DNA of 64,000 bases, taken from Neobacillus driksii. Its GTDB lineage: Bacteria; Bacillota; Bacilli; Bacillales; Cytobacillaceae. Where the stretch lies: positions 62,001 to 126,000 of the forward strand of contig NZ_JACCBX010000012.1 in the NCBI RefSeq assembly GCF_013409995.1, written 5' to 3'. Of the stretch, positions 16,858 to 25,622 are shown piece after piece (position 1 is the stretch's first letter; each line of letters begins with the position of its first letter). The position numbers and the translations under genes are program-made. The notes under the pieces were generated by a model, which worked only from the letters and a program-made list of their open reading frames with translations, had not been told where the DNA came from and ran no database searches.

Positions 16858-19461
16858 TTAAACTCCCTTATACGCTTTACGATAAATGTCAGCTAATTCT
16901 GTTACTAATGGAAGCTTAGGGTTAGCAGTAGTGCATTGATCTTCAAATGCTTTATCTGCGAGGTAGTCAACCCTGCTTTCGAAAGTGTCAGCGTCAATAT
17001 TATTTGCTTCAATACTCATCGGAATCTCAAGCTCTTTTGCAAGGCGAATGATCGCTTGAACAAGGCTTTCTACTCCTTCTTCTGTAGTGCTCGCAGGCAG
17101 TCCAAGGGTTCTTGCAATTTCTGCATAACGCTTATCTGCCACAAAGTGCGCATATTTCGGGAATGCTGTGAATTTATTCGGTTTAGCTGCATTATAGCGA
17201 ATAACATGTGGCATTAAGATTGTATTTGCACGTCCGTGTGCAATATGGAATTCTGAACCAAGCTTATGGGCAAGGCTATGATTGATACCAAGGAATGCAT
17301 TTGCAAAAGCCATCCCAGCAATAGTTGAAGCATTATGCACCTTTTCACGTGCTAATTCATCACTGCCATTTCGATAAGCTCTAGGCAGATATTCGAATAC
17401 AAGCTGGATTGCCTTCATCGCAAGGCCGTCTGTATAATCATTTGCCATACAAGACACGTAAGCCTCAATTGCATGAGTCAATACATCCATTCCAGTATCA
17501 GCAGTAATATGTTTAGGTACAGTCATAACAAACTGTGGATCAATAATCGCTACATCTGGTGTTAATTCATAATCGGCAAGCGGGTATTTAATATTTGCTT
17601 CCTTATCGGTTATGACGGAGAAGGAAGTTACCTCAGAACCTGTTCCAGAAGTGGTTGGGATCGCTACAAATTGTGCCTTTTCACCTAACTTAGGATATTT
17701 CACAATTCGTTTACGGATATCGAGAAATTTCTGTTTTAAACCAAAGAATTCAGATTCTGGATTTTCATAGAACAGCCACATACCTTTAGCCGCATCCATC
17801 GCTGAACCGCCGCCAAGGGCAATAATTACATCCGGCTGGAATTTAGCCATCATTTCGGTACCCTTCATGACAGTTTCAATGGATGGATCTGGCTCTACTT
17901 CTGAGAAAATTTCACAGTGAACATAATCCGGTCTTTTCCTTAAATAGTATAGTACTTTATCTACATAGCCTAGTTTCACCATTCCAGGGTCGGTTACAAT
18001 AAATGCTTTAGAAATCTTCGGCATTTTCGCTAAATACTGTGTTGCATTTTTCTCGAAATAGATTTTGGACGGAACTTTAAACCATTGCATATTAACATTC
18101 CTTTGGGCTACTTTTTTAATATTGATTAAGTGAATTGCACCAACGTTAGTGGATACAGAATTTCCTCCATATGAACCACAGCCAAGTGTTAGGGAAGGCA
18201 TATAAGCATTGTAAATATCACCGATGGCGCCCTGTGAAGATGGGGCATTGACAATGATTCTTCCTGCTTTCATTCGGTAGCCATACTGCTTAATGACATT
18301 TTGGTCTTGAGAATGGATGACGGCAGAATGTCCTAGACCGCCGAATTCTAACATTTCTTCTGCCCTTTTTAGGCCGTCTTCAAGACTATTAACCTTGTAA
18401 CAGGCTAGGACTGGGCTTAATTTTTCTCTTGATAGCGGGTATGCTGGTCCGACGCCGTCTAATTCAGCTACAAGTATTTTAGTGTTTTCTGGAACGGTTA
18501 CGCCTGCCAATGCAGCAATTTTACTAGCAGCCATTCCAACAATATTTGGATTAACTGCACATGAAATTTCATTAATAACTAATTTTTCAACTTTAGCTTT
18601 TTCTTCTTCGTTTAAAAAATAACAATTATTTGCAATCATCTCATTTTTAACGGCTGCATAAATCTCCTGATCAATAATGACAGCCTGCTCAGAAGCACAA
18701 ATCATTCCGTTGTCAAACGTCTTTGATAAGATTAAGTCATTCACTGCTTGATGAATGTTGGCTGATTTCTCCATATAGCATGGAACGTTTCCAGGTCCAA
18801 CGCCGAGAGCAGGTTTACCAGAGCTATAAGCGGATTTGACCATTCCCGCGCCGCCAGTTGCAAGAATCATAGATATTTTAGAGTGATTCATCAGTGCTTG
18901 TGTAGCCTCAATAGATGGTGTTTCAATCCATTGAATGCAATTCTCAGGAGCTCCTGCCTTTATCGCTGCATCTCTAAGGATTCTAGCTGCTTCACTGCTA
19001 CATTTCTGTGCAGATGGGTGGAAAGCAAACACAATTGGATTTCTCGTTTTTATGGAAATAAGTGCTTTAAACATCGTTGTAGAGGTTGGATTCGTTACAG
19101 GAGTAACACCAGCAATAACGCCAACCGGTTCTGCAATTTCAATGATTCCTTCATGTTCGTTTTCGTTTACAATGCCGACGGTTTTATCATACTTGATATT
19201 ATGATAGACATATTCAGTTGCAAACATATTCTTAATGATTTTATCTTCATAAACGCCTCGTTTCGTTTCCTCAACAGCAAGTTTTGCAAGCTGCATATGC
19301 TGATCAAGACCAGCTAAGGCCATTTGCTTCACAATTGTATCAATCATTTCTTGATCGAAGCTGCGGAATTCCTCTAAAGCCTTTCGACCGTTTTCTACCA
19401 GGGTATCAATCATGGATGTTACACTTTGCAATTCCTTGCCTGTTTTTTCTGCCACTGCCAT
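16858..19461 (-). CDS. adhE: Bifunctional acetaldehyde-CoA/alcohol dehydrogenase AdhE
   Basis: The 867-residue protein joins an N-terminal CoA-acylating aldehyde dehydrogenase (about 1-440, catalytic cysteine in GMICASEQAV) to an iron-dependent alcohol dehydrogenase (about 450-867, with GGGSAMDAAKGMW, the histidine-rich HSLAHKLGSEFHIAHG and PTTSGTGSE). It reduces acetyl-CoA to ethanol through acetaldehyde, reoxidising two NADH during fermentation, and forms long spirosomes in other bacteria. AGGAGG precedes the ATG. A perfect Rex box just upstream ties expression to the NADH/NAD ratio. The length is normal. Confidence 0.96.
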   Translation of the reverse strand: MAVAEKTGKELQSVTSMIDTLVENGRKALEEFRSFDQEMIDTIVKQMALAGLDQHMQLAKLAVEETKRGVYEDKIIKNMFATEYVYHNIKYDKTVGIVNENEHEGIIEIAEPVGVIAGVTPVTNPTSTTMFKALISIKTRNPIVFAFHPSAQKCSSEAARILRDAAIKAGAPENCIQWIETPSIEATQALMNHSKISMILATGGAGMVKSAYSSGKPALGVGPGNVPCYMEKSANIHQAVNDLILSKTFDNGMICASEQAVIIDQEIYAAVKNEMIANNCYFLNEEEKAKVEKLVINEISCAVNPNIVGMAASKIAALAGVTVPENTKILVAELDGVGPAYPLSREKLSPVLACYKVNSLEDGLKRAEEMLEFGGLGHSAVIHSQDQNVIKQYGYRMKAGRIIVNAPSSQGAIGDIYNAYMPSLTLGCGSYGGNSVSTNVGAIHLINIKKVAQRNVNMQWFKVPSKIYFEKNATQYLAKMPKISKAFIVTDPGMVKLGYVDKVLYYLRKRPDYVHCEIFSEVEPDPSIETVMKGTEMMAKFQPDVIIALGGGSAMDAAKGMWLFYENPESEFFGLKQKFLDIRKRIVKYPKLGEKAQFVAIPTTSGTGSEVTSFSVITDKEANIKYPLADYELTPDVAIIDPQFVMTVPKHITADTGMDVLTHAIEAYVSCMANDYTDGLAMKAIQLVFEYLPRAYRNGSDELAREKVHNASTIAGMAFANAFLGINHSLAHKLGSEFHIAHGRANTILMPHVIRYNAAKPNKFTAFPKYAHFVADKRYAEIARTLGLPASTTEEGVESLVQAIIRLAKELEIPMSIEANNIDADTFESRVDYLADKAFEDQCTTANPKLPLVTELADIYRKAYKGV

Positions 19462-19487
19462 TTTAATTCCTCCAGTTACTTAAGACT

Positions 19488-19505
19488 TTGTGAAATATTT
19501 CACAA
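19488..19505. promoter_or_regulatory. Rex operator of adhE
   Basis: TTGTGAAATATTTCACAA is an 18-bp perfect palindrome and an exact match to the Rex (redox repressor) consensus TTGTGAA-N4-TTCACAA. On the minus strand TTGGTT-N16-TATAAA lies directly upstream, so the box would cover the transcription start of adhE. Confidence 0.92.
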
Positions 19506-19553
19506 GTTTATATAAAAAAATAATAACAAACCAATTAATAGGGAATTACCTTG

Positions 19554-19781
19554 TTACTCACAAACTGGATTTCGTGGTATCTTTTCAAAAGAGATATCAT
19601 TAAGTACTTTAGAGTATTTTTTTACGATGATGACAAAATTCACTGTCCAAATATAACATGGAATATTTTCATTATCTTTAAACATCATTGCCTCAAATTC
19701 ATCACCAACAGTTTCTTCAAACGCTTCTTGTGTATAGGTTTCAGAATCTGTTGAGAAGGATTTCCATTCACATAGCATCAT
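19554..19781 (-). CDS. Small acidic conserved-looking protein of unknown function
   Basis: The 75-residue ORF has a strong ribosome site (AAGGAG, about nine bases before the ATG), and it lies upstream of adhE on the same strand. The protein is acidic in the first half (TQEAFEETVGDEFEAMMF), and the second half is more hydrophobic with CYIWTVNFVIIV. It has no signal peptide or membrane helix that I trust. I do not recognise a family. Rex-type boxes lie on both its sides (19488 and 19841), so it may be cotranscribed with adhE or share its redox control. Confidence 0.6.
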   Translation of the reverse strand: MMLCEWKSFSTDSETYTQEAFEETVGDEFEAMMFKDNENIPCYIWTVNFVIIVKKYSKVLNDISFEKIPRNPVCE

Positions 19782-19840
19782 GTCTTATCACTCCTTGTGC
19801 TCTTTATGAATTTATCATAACACTGATTTTCGATAAAAGT

Positions 19841-19858
19841 TTGTGAAATATTGAACAA
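19841..19858. promoter_or_regulatory. Second, imperfect Rex-like box
   Basis: TTGTGAAATATTGAACAA keeps the left half TTGTGAA exactly and five of seven bases of the right half. It sits 60 bp upstream of the start of the 75-residue gene, where a promoter operator is expected. Confidence 0.6.
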
Positions 19859-19927
19859 ACTTTGAACTATTAACTATAATATCAAAAATGGTTCCTTTTA
19901 CCTAAGTAGGGGAGAAGGCAAAAAAAA

Positions 19928-19951
19928 ACAGCCCTTAATCGTTGGGCTGTT
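19928..19951 (-). terminator. Terminator of the SET-domain gene
   Basis: The stem ACAGCCC/GGGCTGT is followed on the minus strand by a run of T. It overlaps the stop codon of the SET gene. Confidence 0.75.
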
Positions 19952-20339
19952 AGTTATCTTGTTTTTCTTTATCAAACCAAAGCAGTTCTTGATCCTCTTC
20001 ATCACCATTATAGTTGATAAAAATCTCTTCGCCTGCTTTTATGTCTTTGTAAGCATAAAAGTCAAAGGAATGGTGTGGAAAATTAATCTCATAAGTGGCA
20101 TTCGGCTGATAGGAATGATTAAATAGCATACCATAACCTAAGAGAATACATGTGTGGTTGATTCCATATTCAAATGCATAGTCGGCAAGCAATGTTTTTT
20201 CGATATGTTCATGCTCTGCATTTGGATAGGCGATAACGGGTGCTTCATGGATAAGTTCACCCTTTTTAATATCACGTGTAGCAAATACTCCTCTATTGAA
20301 CTCTCCGTCACTGATTTTTGAAGATTTTACTTCTATCAT
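19950..20339 (-). CDS. SET domain-containing protein
   Basis: The small protein of about 129 residues is a minimal SET methyltransferase domain: FNRGVFATRDIKKGELI near the start, GYGMLFNHSYQPNATYEI (the NHSxxPN motif that binds S-adenosylmethionine) and GEEIFINYNG with the conserved tyrosine. It may methylate a lysine of a cytoplasmic protein; bacterial targets are mostly unknown. ATG at 20339 has AGGTG six bases upstream; an in-frame GTG nine bases earlier is less likely. It is monocistronic. Confidence 0.85.
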   Translation of the reverse strand: MIEVKSSKISDGEFNRGVFATRDIKKGELIHEAPVIAYPNAEHEHIEKTLLADYAFEYGINHTCILLGYGMLFNHSYQPNATYEINFPHHSFDFYAYKDIKAGEEIFINYNGDEEDQELLWFDKEKQDN

Positions 20340-20457
20340 GTTCGTCACCTACATTACTTTCTATGAAGTCAATATCCTTATAGTTTGACAGGTAATGGCA
20401 TTGAAAGCAACCATTTTTCGGTTTCTCGAATGATAGTGTGTCTAAAAAGCACGAAAA

Positions 20458-22188
20458 TTAATCAGGACTGATGCTAATATGCTCGAATGTTGATACCTTA
20501 AATAAACCTTTATCCGTAAGTTTTATCTCGGGGATAACAGGAAGAGCTAAAAAGGAAAGGGTTAAAAAGGGATTGAAATAATCGTTTGCTCCCAGCTTCC
20601 CAAGAGCATGGTGCAGTTCCTTAAGAGTCGAATAGACCTCCTGGAAAGGAAGGTTAGATATTAAGCCTGCAATAGGCAACTCTAATGATGCGAGGATTTG
20701 ACCCTCTTTAACGACAACCAACCCGCCTTGCATTTCTTTTATGGTATTTGCAGCCATAACCATATCACTATCATTGGTTCCAACAATAATTAGATTGTGT
20801 GAATCATGGGCAATCGTGGTGGCAATAGCTCCATATTTTAAACCTAGGCCTTTGACAATCCCTAAACCAATTTGCCTGGTCATATGATGGCGTTCAATTA
20901 CGGCAAGCTTTAACCTGTCGCTACTCGTCGAGGATTGGAAGAATCCTTGACCGCAAATATCGACTTCTTCCACTAAATGTCGTGTGACTAAGCTGTTAGG
21001 GATAATTTCGATGATATTTGCTTTAATTGAGGATAAGTGAATGTTTAAATTGGATTCCATGATTTCATCAAAGTGAACAGACTGTCCTAAACAATCCTGT
21101 AGGTTGTTACTACAATCCGTAACCAATTTGCCATCTTGTACGACAGCCACACCGTCCTTATAGACATGAGAAATACTGATCGTTTCAAGGTCATCGATTA
21201 AGGAAAAATCCGCTTTGTATCCTGCGGCAATAGCCCCCTTATCTTCAAGCCCAAAACATTCTGCGGCATTGATGGTAGCCATTTGTATAGCAGTAATAGG
21301 GGAGAGTCCTTCAGCAATTGCTAGTCTTACATTGTGATCAATACTGCCCTCAAGCACAAGGTCATCTAAATGCTTATCGTCGGTAACAAATAAGCACCTC
21401 CGCGAATTATACCCATTTACAACTGGAATTAAATTCTGTAAATCTTTTGCGACAGTTCCTTCACGAATCATTAAATACATTCCGCTCCGAAGGCGTTCTT
21501 TCGCTTCTTCCGCAGTTGTACTTTCATGATCGGTCTTTATTCCTGCAGCCATATACACATTCAAGTCACTTCCAGATAATCCCGCCGCATGACCATCAAC
21601 CTTTTTTCCGAACTGTTTCGCGTCAGATATTTTGTTGAGCATATCATCTTCTGCATTTAGGACAGCAGGGAAATTCATGACCTCTGCTAATCCTAGGACT
21701 CGAGGGTGGTGGTAAAAGGGTTTTAGTTCCTCGGCTTTTAAAATGGCACCTGAGTTTTCAAAGCTTGTCGCCGGAACACAGGAAGGGAGCATTATATAAA
21801 TATCAAAAGGAAGATCTTCGGAAGAATCTAGCATATATTGAATCCCAGCCGTACCTAGGACATTCGCAATTTCATGGGGGTCAGCGATAACGGTCGTTAC
21901 ACCGTGTGGAAGAACGACCTTAGCGAACTCACTTGGCGTTACCAAAGATGATTCGATATGAACATGCCCATCGATAAATGCAGGAATGACATAACGTCCT
22001 TTTGCGTCTACAATACTTTTCCCTTCATACTTTCCGACACCTGCGAAATAACCATCCACAATGGCGATATCACCTTCGATTATTTCTCCATTAAAAACAT
22101 CAATGATCCTGCCATTTTTAACGACGGTATCAGCAGGTTCTTTACCTGAAGCCACAGAGATTCTTCGGGTTAATTGTTTTCTCTCCAT
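20458..22188 (-). CDS. ade: Adenine deaminase
   Basis: The 576-residue protein is full length for the AdeC family of amidohydrolases. The metal motif PAFIDGHVHIESSLVTP and the following HGVTTVIADPHEIANV match, as does the later FVTDDKHLDDLV region. It deaminates adenine to hypoxanthine with release of ammonia. The ATG follows a weak AGGGTGT site. The guanine deaminase gene lies 24 bases upstream on the same strand, so the two purine deaminases form one unit, divergent from the urate pathway. Confidence 0.95.
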   Translation of the reverse strand: MERKQLTRRISVASGKEPADTVVKNGRIIDVFNGEIIEGDIAIVDGYFAGVGKYEGKSIVDAKGRYVIPAFIDGHVHIESSLVTPSEFAKVVLPHGVTTVIADPHEIANVLGTAGIQYMLDSSEDLPFDIYIMLPSCVPATSFENSGAILKAEELKPFYHHPRVLGLAEVMNFPAVLNAEDDMLNKISDAKQFGKKVDGHAAGLSGSDLNVYMAAGIKTDHESTTAEEAKERLRSGMYLMIREGTVAKDLQNLIPVVNGYNSRRCLFVTDDKHLDDLVLEGSIDHNVRLAIAEGLSPITAIQMATINAAECFGLEDKGAIAAGYKADFSLIDDLETISISHVYKDGVAVVQDGKLVTDCSNNLQDCLGQSVHFDEIMESNLNIHLSSIKANIIEIIPNSLVTRHLVEEVDICGQGFFQSSTSSDRLKLAVIERHHMTRQIGLGIVKGLGLKYGAIATTIAHDSHNLIIVGTNDSDMVMAANTIKEMQGGLVVVKEGQILASLELPIAGLISNLPFQEVYSTLKELHHALGKLGANDYFNPFLTLSFLALPVIPEIKLTDKGLFKVSTFEHISISPD

Positions 22189-22212
22189 TGCTCGACACCC
22201 TCTAACTATGAA

Positions 22213-22683
22213 TTAGTATTCTACTTTATTCTTTGAGTTTTCCCATGTTCGAAAAGGAATATCACCATCGTCCGGAAAAAGTTTCATCATGGGTATTTTT
22301 CGATTTTCCATTGGAAGTTCGAGTTGTTCATAAATGAACTGATCATCAAACCCTATCCTGGCCGCCTCCTGTTTCGTGCAGGCATAGTAAACAGCTTTCG
22401 GTCTAGCCCAGTAAATCGCACCAATGCACATGGGACAAGGTTCACAGCTCGTATAGATTTCGCAGTCCGTCAGTTGAAAATCCTTTAAATAGCTGCAGGC
22501 CGCGCGAATGGCCTGGACCTCTGCATGCGCGGTTGGATCGTTGGTGGAAGTCACTTCATTACGGCCAACTCCGATTATTTTTCCCTCCTTTACCACGATT
22601 GCCCCGAATGGTCCACCATGATTGGTTAGGACATTGTTGAGCGCTTCCTCAATTGCTTTTTTCATAAAATGAATATCTGACAT
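22213..22683 (-). CDS. guaD: Guanine deaminase
   Basis: The 156-residue protein has the cytidine-deaminase fold. The zinc site is HAEVQAIRAAC (catalytic His-Ala-Glu) plus SCEPCPMCIGAIYWA. The length and the C-terminal tail (FPDDGDIPFRTW) match Bacillus GuaD, a dimer with swapped tails. It converts guanine to xanthine and ammonia. GGAGAGG precedes the ATG. It leads into the adenine deaminase gene and is divergent from uraD across a 406-bp region. Confidence 0.93.
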   Translation of the reverse strand: MSDIHFMKKAIEEALNNVLTNHGGPFGAIVVKEGKIIGVGRNEVTSTNDPTAHAEVQAIRAACSYLKDFQLTDCEIYTSCEPCPMCIGAIYWARPKAVYYACTKQEAARIGFDDQFIYEQLELPMENRKIPMMKLFPDDGDIPFRTWENSKNKVEY

Positions 22684-23089
22684 GGAACCTCTCCATTCTT
22701 TGATATATTTTGATTCATTTGCAAGCTATGGATTAGCATTAAGGTCCAAGAATCTATTTAACTTGAAGTTCATTATTCTATAACACACATAGAATTTCTT
22801 CCTTGTTGTCAGGTTTGTTAACACACTTTTTGCGGATGAGACTATTAAAAAAACTTGTTAGATTATATGACGCGTTTGTAGATACTATTTCGGCATTTCG
22901 ATATTATAGTGAAAAATTAGCAGGACGAGTTTGCTGTGTCACCGATAGCTGACAAAAGCCTGAGCCATTTATGAAGTTTCATAAATAGAGAGAGAACAGG
23001 TGATGTATTTTTAGGAGGTTTGGAATATATATAGTTTTAACTGTAGCCCAGCTGAATGGTCACCAGCTGGGAGGAAGAGAGGTGAGGCT
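22684..23089. promoter_or_regulatory. 406-bp divergent control region guaD / uraD with hairpins
   Basis: No gene is seen. On the plus strand the last 170 bases are rich in possible RNA structure: TGTCA...TGACA near 22936-22955, the perfect hairpin ATTTATGA-AGTT-TCATAAAT (22967-22986) enclosed by CCTG/CAGG, and CCCAGCTG (23047-23054) with CAGCTGGG (23064-23071) just before the uraD ribosome site. It does not match a riboswitch class I know. Promoters for both directions must lie here, but no clear hexamer pair was found. Confidence 0.5.
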
Positions 23090-23578
23090 ATGGAGGAAGT
23101 AAATCAAATGAGCAAGGAGGAGTTTGTACAAAAAGTAGGCTGGGTGTTTGAACATTCCCCGTGGGTGGCTTCAGCAGCATGGGGAAATATGCCGTTTGAA
23201 TCCCATGAGAACCTTTTACAAACGATGATTGATATTGTTCAAAATGCCGAGGAGTCTATGCAGCTAGCGTTACTTCGTTCACACCCCGATTTAGGAACAA
23301 GATTGCAAATGTCTGAGGTTTCTCAAAAGGAGCAAGCTGGGGCAGGGCTTGATAAGCTTTCAAAGGAAGAGTTTGAGGAGTTTGTATCTCTAAATATGAT
23401 GTATGTAAATAAATTTCAATTTCCGTTTATTATGGCGGTAAAGGGGCAAAGCAAGGAAACGATTCTAGCAGCAATGAAGCAAAGGGTTCATAATTCTTAC
23501 GAGGAAGAATATCGCATTGCCTTAGGTGAAGTGTATAAAATTGCGGGGTTTCGATTGAATGATATTTTCATAGGATGA
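23090..23578 (+). CDS. uraD: 2-oxo-4-hydroxy-4-carboxy-5-ureidoimidazoline decarboxylase
   Basis: The 162-residue protein is an all-helical OHCU decarboxylase: FVQKVGWVFEHSPWVASAAW, the catalytic region LLRSHPDLG and the C-terminal RVHNSYEEEYRIALGEVYKIA. It catalyses the last step from urate to S-allantoin. In B. subtilis this domain is the N-terminal half of PucL; here it is a free-standing gene, separated from the uricase gene by 725 bp holding repeat array B. The start at 23090 follows GAGGTGAGG; ATG at 23108 is possible. Confidence 0.92.
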   Translation: MEEVNQMSKEEFVQKVGWVFEHSPWVASAAWGNMPFESHENLLQTMIDIVQNAEESMQLALLRSHPDLGTRLQMSEVSQKEQAGAGLDKLSKEEFEEFVSLNMMYVNKFQFPFIMAVKGQSKETILAAMKQRVHNSYEEEYRIALGEVYKIAGFRLNDIFIG

Positions 23579-23617
23579 TTTGATCATGGTGATCTGTTTT
23601 TGCATAGTTTGATGTTT

Positions 23618-24210
23618 AATCAAGGGTCTTTAGGACAAATTTCAATGCCAAGTCAGAGGGATAGTCCTTAATCAAGGGTCTTTAGGACAAATCTCACGGG
23701 CCAGCCAGAGGATTAGTCCTTAATCCAGGGTCTTGAGGACAAATCTCAAGGCAAAGTCAGAAGGATTAGTCCTTAATCAAAGGTCTTGAGGATCAATCTC
23801 AAGGCCAAGTCAGAGGGATTAGTCCTTAATCAAGGGTGTTGAGGACAAATCTCAAGGCAAAGTCAGAAGGATTAGTCCTTAATCCAGGGTCTTGAGGACA
23901 AATCTCAAGGCCAGTCAGAAGGATTAGTCCTTAATCAAGGGTCTTGAGGACAAAACTCACGGGCCAGCCAGAGGATTAGTCCTTAATCCAGGGGGTTGAG
24001 GACAAATCTCAAGTCCAAGTCAGAAGGATTAGTCCTTAATCAAGGGTGTTGAGGACAAATCTCAAGTCCAAGTCAGAAGGATTAGTCCTTAATCAAGGGT
24101 GTTGAGGACAAATCGCACGGCCAGTCAGAAGGATTAGTCCTTAATCAAGGGTCTAGAGGACAAATCTCTCAACCCTTCAGAAAGGTTTGTCCTTAATATA
24201 GGTTCTTGTT
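23618..24210 (+). repeat. Tandem array B: about 11 units of 52-53 bp between uraD and pucL
   Basis: The word AGTCCTTAATC begins at 23663, 23715, 23768, 23821, 23874, 23926, 23978, 24031, 24084 and 24136, with a diverged copy near 24188. Each unit holds ATTAGTCCT and then AGGACAAAT about 25 bases later, nearly reverse complements. The core GTCCTTAATC...TCTTGAGGACAAAT is almost that of array C. The array lies inside the urate degradation gene series on the sense strand and ends about 95 bp before pucL. Confidence 0.95.
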
Positions 24211-24303
24211 GATAAGCAACAAAGTTACGAGAAGTGCAAAAAAAGTGGTAACCATAACCTGATTTTAAGCCTTTTAAAATGAAAAAAGGAGGCTAAACAC
24301 AAT

Positions 24304-25254
24304 ATGAAAAGAACGATGAGCTACGGGAAAGCGGATGTGTGGGTTTATCGGACCTACGCTAAGCCGTTAACAGTGATTCGAAACATCCCCGAATCCACCT
24401 TCTCCGGTAGAAATAACATTCTATTTGGCATGAATGTAAAAGTCGCCGTTGAAGGTGAAGCATTTTTCCCCTCATTTAAAGATGGTGACAACACTTTAGT
24501 AGTCGCAACGGATTCAATGAAAAATTTCATCCTTAAGCATGCAGGAGATTATCAGGGAGCCACCCAGGAAGGGTTTCTTGAGTTTGTCGCACAGAGGTTT
24601 CTTGAGACATATTCACATATGACAGGTATTCAAATTTCAGGTGAACAGATCTCCTTTGAAGAGCTCCCTGTCCCGACAAATGGCAGCTTTGAACCAAGCC
24701 CGCTGGTGTTTCGCTATTCACTAAACGAACAAGCAGGTGCCTCGATAGAAGTGACACGTGAAAAAGATGAAATTATCACCACCAATCACCTAAGCAGTTT
24801 AAAGGGTCTTAAGCTTATTAAGGTAAAGGGCAGTTCGTTTTACGGCTATGTGAAGGATGAATATACGACATTGCCGGAATCCCATGATCGCCCGCTGTTT
24901 ATCTTTTTAAATATTGATTGGCGATATAACGACCTTGAGGATGCTAGGGGAAATACACCTGTTGGCTATGTGGCAGCAGAACAGATAAGGGATATTGCGT
25001 ACACTGTCTTTCATGAAGAAAACTCTCCATCCATCCAAAATTTAATTTACCGAATCGGTACTAGAATCCTAGAACGTTTTCCACAGTTAGTAGAAGTACG
25101 TTTCGAATCAAATAACCGTACATGGGAAACGATTTTAGATGAAATTCCTGCCTCACAAGAAGGGAAAGTATTTACAGAACCTCGTCCTCCTTATGGCTTC
25201 CAATGTTTTTCAATGACGCGTGATGACCTTGAATCTGAAGGGGTCTCAAAGTAA
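24304..25254 (+). CDS. pucL: Uricase (urate oxidase)
   Basis: The 316-residue protein is a complete uricase of two T-fold domains. The catalytic lysine lies in SYGKADVWVYRTY, the threonine in VVATDSMKNF and the C-terminal half has YVAAEQIRDI and PYGFQCFSMTRD. It oxidises urate to 5-hydroxyisourate in a cofactor-free reaction. It corresponds to the C-terminal part of B. subtilis PucL. AAGGAGG precedes the ATG. The stop overlaps the pucM start by one base, so the two are coupled. Confidence 0.95.
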   Translation: MKRTMSYGKADVWVYRTYAKPLTVIRNIPESTFSGRNNILFGMNVKVAVEGEAFFPSFKDGDNTLVVATDSMKNFILKHAGDYQGATQEGFLEFVAQRFLETYSHMTGIQISGEQISFEELPVPTNGSFEPSPLVFRYSLNEQAGASIEVTREKDEIITTNHLSSLKGLKLIKVKGSSFYGYVKDEYTTLPESHDRPLFIFLNIDWRYNDLEDARGNTPVGYVAAEQIRDIAYTVFHEENSPSIQNLIYRIGTRILERFPQLVEVRFESNNRTWETILDEIPASQEGKVFTEPRPPYGFQCFSMTRDDLESEGVSK

Positions 25255-25613
25255 TGACAGGAAAGCTGACAACTCATGTCCTCGACACTAGCATAGGAAA
25301 GCCGGCTAGCGGTGTATTAGTGGAGTTAGTACGTGTTGGTCCAAATAAAGAGAAAGAAGCCATCCGCTTTTCCTATACAAATGAGGATGGCAGATTAAAT
25401 CACCCCCTTTTGGAGGGGGACAATATGAAAAGGGGAATCTATGAACTTCTTTTTTATATAGGAGACTATTACCGAAATCGTGGAGTTTCCGCTGACGATC
25501 CCTCGTTCCTGGATTGTGTTCCCGTTCGATTTGGTATTTCTGAACCGGCTTCCCATTATCATGTGCCGCTTTTGATATCACCAGGAGGGTACAGTACCTA
25601 TAGGGGGAGTTAG
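25254..25613 (+). CDS. pucM: 5-hydroxyisourate hydrolase
   Basis: The 119-residue protein is a transthyretin-like HIU hydrolase. It has the N-terminal LTTHVLDTSIGKPASG with the catalytic histidine, a central FSYTNEDGRLNHPLL and the invariant C-terminal YRGS. It opens the ring of 5-hydroxyisourate to OHCU, which UraD then decarboxylates. It overlaps pucL by one base and precedes allB by ten bases. The length is normal for the bacterial enzyme. Confidence 0.95.
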   Translation: MTGKLTTHVLDTSIGKPASGVLVELVRVGPNKEKEAIRFSYTNEDGRLNHPLLEGDNMKRGIYELLFYIGDYYRNRGVSADDPSFLDCVPVRFGISEPASHYHVPLLISPGGYSTYRGS

Positions 25614-25622
25614 GAGGGGAAA

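Noticed and set aside
18883-19317. 144-residue ORF antisense to adhE
   Set aside because: It is the mirror of a conserved coding frame, rich in Cys/Arg/Ser and without a ribosome site.
22921-23089. Known riboswitch upstream of uraD
   Set aside because: No match by eye to purine, ykkC, GEMM, glycine, TPP or PRPP consensus cores; left as an unidentified leader.
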